From: CAILHX01 sp046155285
GTDB taxonomy: Bacteria; Pseudomonadota; Gammaproteobacteria; Burkholderiales; Methylophilaceae
Length of the DNA stretch: 32,639 bases
Direction: 5' to 3'
NCBI GenBank assembly: GCA_046155285.1
Contig: JBJXEA010000021.1
Location: forward strand, 1-32,639
A program made the translations under genes and the position numbers. Positions 30,571-32,639 of the stretch are shown here, in pieces (the first letter of the stretch is position 1; every line of letters starts with the position of its first letter). The notes beneath the pieces were generated by a model. The model made no database searches and had not been told where the DNA came from. It saw nothing but the letters and a program-made list of their open reading frames with translations.

Positions 30571-30828
30571 ATGGCTAAAATAAAGACACTCTACACCTGC
30601 ACCGAATGCGGCGGCCAAAGCCCCAAATGGCAAGGCCAGTGTCCGCATTGTTCGGGCTGGAACACGCTGGTGGAAACTATCGCAGATGCGCCTTCCATCA
30701 ATCGCTACGCGGCGTTGGCGCAAACCGCGGAGATACAAAGTCTGGCTGAGGTTGAGGCGGTGGATGTGCCGCGCCAACCCACAGGTATCGCAGAATTTGA
30801 CCGTGTGCTGGGTGGCGGTAGGGCGTAG
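30571..30828 (+). pseudogene. radA: radA (sms), 5' fragment truncated
   Basis: The first 83 residues match RadA/Sms, the DNA repair/recombination helicase. The C4 zinc finger is intact (YTCTECGGQSPKWQGQCPHC), followed by FDRVLGGG. RadA should go on into the Walker A P-loop of its RecA-like core, but the frame ends GGRA-stop and no RadA core is found in the remaining 1.8 kb. The break is at about 30819, in a GGTAGGGCG string also found in repeat family E. The fragment cannot work as a helicase. Whether an intact radA exists elsewhere is not known. Confidence 0.9.
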
Positions 30829-30885
30829 CCGTTTACGTTTTATTACCATGCTACAATTTTGCTTCTGTTATAAGGGAGCAAATGC

Positions 30886-31126
30886 ATGCCAACCATCAGT
30901 ATGTTTTACGGCATTTTAATCAGGATGTTTTTCAATGATATTGATAAGCATCATTTGCCGCATATTCATGCTGAGTATCAAGGCGAATTGGCTGTGTATG
31001 CGATTGACGATGGCGCTTTGTTATCTGGTGGCTTGGATAGAAATTCATAAAGATGATCTTGCTGCTGATTGGGCGCTGGCTGTAAACGGCAAGCAGCCTT
31101 TTAAGATAAAGGGCTTAGACCAATGA
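30886..31126 (+). pseudogene. DUF4160 protein gene with internal deletion/frameshift
   Basis: The frame from 30886 reads MPTISMFYGILIRMFFNDID, then KHHLPHIHAEYQGELAVYAI and DDGALLSGGL, the N-terminal two thirds of DUF4160, then DRNS-stop at 31050. The family's last third, AWIEIHKDDLAADWALAVNG and KQPFKIK, continues in another frame from about 31032 to 31126. A non-multiple-of-three deletion of roughly ten codons around 31030-31035 explains this. An AAGGGA Shine-Dalgarno precedes the ATG. DUF4160 genes are usually paired with DUF2442 genes, as here. Confidence 0.85.
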
Positions 31127-31365
31127 TGATTCAACAAATAAACCCTGCGCCTGATTGGACATTGATGGTAACGGCCACCGATGGCAGAGTCGGTAAATTT
31201 GATGTGCGGCCGTATTTGGCGTTTGAGGCTTTTAATGCATTGCAAGATACTGCCGAGTTTATGAAAGTAAATAATGGTGGTTATTTTGTTGAATGGCCGT
31301 GTGGTGCTGATTTGTCTGCTGATACGATAGAGGCAAAAATGAATCTTTTGATACCAACTCGTTGA
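31123..31365 (+). CDS. DUF2442 domain protein (possible antitoxin)
   Basis: An 80-residue protein: DWTLMVTATDGRVGKFDVRP, then LAFEAFNALQDTAEFMKV and WPCGADLSADTIEAK are the DUF2442 blocks. DUF2442 proteins commonly follow DUF4160 genes and have been predicted as toxin-antitoxin partners; experimental roles are thin. Its ATG overlaps the end of the broken DUF4160 gene (ATGATGA), so it was coupled to it. Met at 31126 is an alternative start. A family C palindrome begins six bases after its stop. Confidence 0.8.
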   Translation: MMIQQINPAPDWTLMVTATDGRVGKFDVRPYLAFEAFNALQDTAEFMKVNNGGYFVEWPCGADLSADTIEAKMNLLIPTR

Positions 31366-31370
31366 AAGCA

Positions 31371-31433
31371 AATCAATGGGCTCAGACTCCATTGATTCTG
31401 ATTTTTCAGCGAACATGACGCTAGATTCCCAGC
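31371..31433. repeat. Dispersed repeat family C, copy 3
   Basis: AATCAATGG...CCATTGATT (31371-31397) plus the tail to 31433 match 27400-27462 over about 62 bases with a few changes. It sits right after the DUF2442 stop. Confidence 0.85.
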
Positions 31434-31479
31434 ATTTCCTTTCTTTAATTATGCGAGTTCGGTGATGTTGGGGGCTGGT

Positions 31480-31565
31480 CTGGATTCTGGCCTGCGCCAG
31501 AATGACGGTGGTTCGGTGATGGGGAATTCCCCGTATTCCGCTTTCGCTGCTTACGGGCTACGGGA
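31480..31565. repeat. Half family A unit and family D copy
   Basis: TCTGGATTCTGG...CCAGAATGACGG (31480-31508) is the right half of a family A element. GGAATTCCCCGTATTCCGCT (from 31524) to GCTTACGGGCTACGGG (to 31563) is a family D copy. No gene is seen between 31366 and 31639. Confidence 0.75.
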
Positions 31566-31604
31566 TTAGGTGGTGGATTTCCTACGGGCTCTACTGCCAT
31601 AAAG

Positions 31605-31627
31605 AAGCCCCGGAACGGGGCTTTTTC
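31605..31627. terminator. Intrinsic terminator
   Basis: AAGCCCCGG/AACGGGGCTT gives a tight GC-rich stem (31605-31623) followed by TTTTT on the plus strand. On the minus strand the same stem lies 13 bases past the stop of the coiled-coil gene at 31640 and is followed by CTTTAT, so it can serve that gene too. Confidence 0.85.
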
Positions 31628-31639
31628 TTGCTAGGTTGT

Positions 31640-31900
31640 TTACGCTGTTACCAAGTCTAGTCTTTTTTCAATTCTTGATACGCGCTCATCAACATGGTCT
31701 AACCTGAGGTTGATGCCCGCAATGTCATCATGTACTAAAGAAACGTCGCGCCTTAAACCTGCGACATGTTGTTCTAGCGATTGCATCCGTATGGTGAGGT
31801 CGCCAATTTTTGTGGAGGCATCATTTCTAAAATCTTTGATGTCATTACGTACGGCTTTTAATTGCTCGAGGATTAAGTTTTCTACCTTGTCGGCCGTGAT
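31640..31900 (-). CDS. Small coiled-coil protein with an ATC start codon
   Basis: An 86-residue heptad-rich protein: ITADKVENLILEQLKAVRND, then ...RMQSLEQHVAGLRRDVSLVH, and ...INLRLDHVDERVSRIEKRLD. It resembles a widespread family of short proteobacterial coiled-coil proteins of unknown role. AAGGAG (complement of 31907-31912) lies six bases before an ATC, where related proteins have ATG; an in-frame stop lies just upstream (complement of about 31922-31924) and no ATG, GTG or TTG start precedes Met39. It may use ATC as a rare start, be silenced by a start-codon mutation, or reflect a read error. A good promoter precedes it. Confidence 0.65.
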   Translation of the reverse strand: MTADKVENLILEQLKAVRNDIKDFRNDASTKIGDLTIRMQSLEQHVAGLRRDVSLVHDDIAGINLRLDHVDERVSRIEKRLDLVTA

Positions 31901-31923
31901 TTGAGTCTCCTTGCTTGTGCGCT

Positions 31924-31952
31924 ATCATAATTCAGTCAGAACTTATTGTCCA
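31924..31952 (-). promoter_or_regulatory. Promoter of the coiled-coil gene
   Basis: On the minus strand, TGGACA (complement of 31947-31952), 17 bases, then TATGAT (complement of 31924-31929). It is placed correctly for the Shine-Dalgarno at 31907-31912. Confidence 0.65.
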
Positions 31953-31961
31953 AACTCAATG

Positions 31962-31975
31962 TAAGCCAGCGTAGC
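31962..31975. repeat. 14-bp direct repeat, left copy
   Basis: TAAGCCAGCGTAGC recurs exactly at 32502-32515. The two copies bracket the DUF4258/DUF2283 pair. Confidence 0.75.
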
Positions 31976-32046
31976 TCAGCAGCAAGCTACAATAATGGAT
32001 GGCCGCATGCGGGCTATGGCCTGAAAATTGCAGTATGATGTAAGTC

Positions 32047-32307
32047 ATGTTTAGTCAGCGATTTTCACTTGGCATACGTTTGACCCATCACGCAATAGCC
32101 CGGATGGGCGAACGTCAGCTTACTGAGGCCGTATTGCTTGATTTGATAGAGTCTGGTGAGCTGCGCTACAAGGACACAAGCCATTTGTGGATATTCAAGG
32201 CGTATCCGGAGCGGAATGATAATCTGATTTGTGTGGCGGTGGTGCTTGAAAAAATGTTGGTTGTGAAAACGGTCATGCATCACTTTGTTTTGGAGGGCGA
32301 GCTATGA
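32047..32307 (+). CDS. DUF4258 domain protein (possible toxin)
   Basis: An 86-residue protein. LTHHAIARMGERQLTEAVLL, then DLIESGELRYKD and a C-terminal VVLEKMLVVKTVMHH match DUF4258, small proteins with conserved His and Arg often seen as toxin partners. TATGAT (32034-32039) lies eight bases before the ATG with no Shine-Dalgarno and no clear -35. It overlaps the next gene by ATGA. The toxin role is inferred from this pairing. Confidence 0.8.
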   Translation: MFSQRFSLGIRLTHHAIARMGERQLTEAVLLDLIESGELRYKDTSHLWIFKAYPERNDNLICVAVVLEKMLVVKTVMHHFVLEGEL

Positions 32308-32504
32308 AAACCATCTACTATCCCGAAGACGATATTCTTGAAATTAAATTCAACGATAAACCTATCGTCCGCGAAACTTCACAAGATTGGAATGTGAACG
32401 TCAGCTATGCCAACGATGGCAGCATTGTTGAAATGGTGATACTGGAGGCCGTTAAGGCCGGGTTGATCCCTTTTCATAGCGAGGACAACCGTAAAGCGGC
32501 ATAA
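32304..32504 (+). CDS. DUF2283 domain protein (possible antitoxin)
   Basis: A 66-residue protein: YYPEDDILEIKFNDKPIVRE, then VSYANDGSIVEMVILEA fit DUF2283. This family usually follows a DUF4258 gene, as it does here with ATGA overlap, and is thought to be its antitoxin. A GGAGGG Shine-Dalgarno lies inside the end of the DUF4258 gene. The stop codon abuts the right 14-bp direct repeat. Confidence 0.8.
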   Translation: MKTIYYPEDDILEIKFNDKPIVRETSQDWNVNVSYANDGSIVEMVILEAVKAGLIPFHSEDNRKAA

Positions 32505-32515
32505 GCCAGCGTAGC
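32502..32515. repeat. 14-bp direct repeat, right copy
   Basis: TAAGCCAGCGTAGC, identical to 31962-31975; its first three bases are the stop codon of the DUF2283 gene. Confidence 0.75.
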
Positions 32516-32546
32516 GCGGTAGATACCGTCTCTCCCGTCAACCAAA

Positions 32547-32639
32547 TTACGCATAATCACCGCGATAAGGCTGACGGGATTTAATCACGCCGAAGCACAG
32601 ATGTACCAACTTACGCATCGCCGCACCAAGCGCTGACAT
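32547..32639 (-). CDS. IS110-family transposase, C-terminal end (partial)
   Basis: The minus strand encodes 30 residues, MSALGAAMRKLVHLCFGVIK then SRQPYRGDYA-stop, the typical C-terminus of IS110/IS1111-family (RuvC-like DEDD) transposases. The gene continues beyond the right edge of the window. Bases 32516-32546 are the probable non-coding right end of the element; IS110 elements lack obvious terminal repeats, so the boundary is not fixed. Confidence 0.78.
   Translation of the reverse strand: MSALGAAMRKLVHLCFGVIKSRQPYRGDYA

Overview
The window looks like chromosomal DNA of a betaproteobacterium, probably in or near the Nitrosomonadales/Gallionellaceae. This is inferred from gene content and order (glyA-nrdR-ribD, sucC-sucD, a GlnB-type P-II protein), the protein styles and the kinds of intergenic palindromes; no species marker is complete. 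The first 54 bases are the 3' end of a 5S rRNA gene with its terminator, so an rRNA operon lies just to the left.

Bases 1-18.4 kb are mostly housekeeping. On the minus strand is a TraB/GumN protein. On the plus strand follow a TPR-glycosyltransferase fusion, glnB and a small secreted protein; iscX lies alone on the minus strand. Next is a plus-strand run glyA, a hicB-hicA toxin-antitoxin pair, nrdR, ribD and a TatD-type hydrolase. After a DnaA-box-like, AT-rich gap come mtnA, a class II aldolase (together a plausible methylthioadenosine salvage route) and an RCK potassium channel with an apparent internal start for the free RCK domain. The minus strand then carries an orphan molybdopterin oxidoreductase and the tightly packed operon sucC-sucD-ankyrin protein-nadE.

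Bases 18.5-27.1 kb are a two-partner secretion locus: a TpsB outer-membrane transporter, a 1827-residue TpsA exoprotein and a FecR-domain protein whose start lies inside the end of tpsA. TpsA carries an ESPR-type signal peptide, a TPS domain, three YDG/MBG repeats, a DUF4214-like insert, an alanine-rich coiled coil and five cysteine-paired 19-residue repeats. C/G homopolymer runs of 7-9 bases occur before tpsB and inside tpsA and fecR; by eye they occur nowhere else in the window, which suggests phase variation. About 2.1 kb past the end of tpsA, on the other strand, is a tandem-duplicated GT60 (Skp1-type GlcNAc transferase) protein that could modify the exoprotein.

From 27.1 kb to the end the DNA is accessory and decayed. 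It holds a higB-higA pair bracketed by 45-bp direct repeats, a radA gene cut off before its Walker A motif, a broken DUF4160 gene beside an intact DUF2442 partner, a coiled-coil gene with a good promoter and Shine-Dalgarno placed over an ATC codon, a DUF4258/DUF2283 pair between 14-bp direct repeats, and the end of an IS110-family transposase. At least five families of palindromic intergenic repeats recur across the window.
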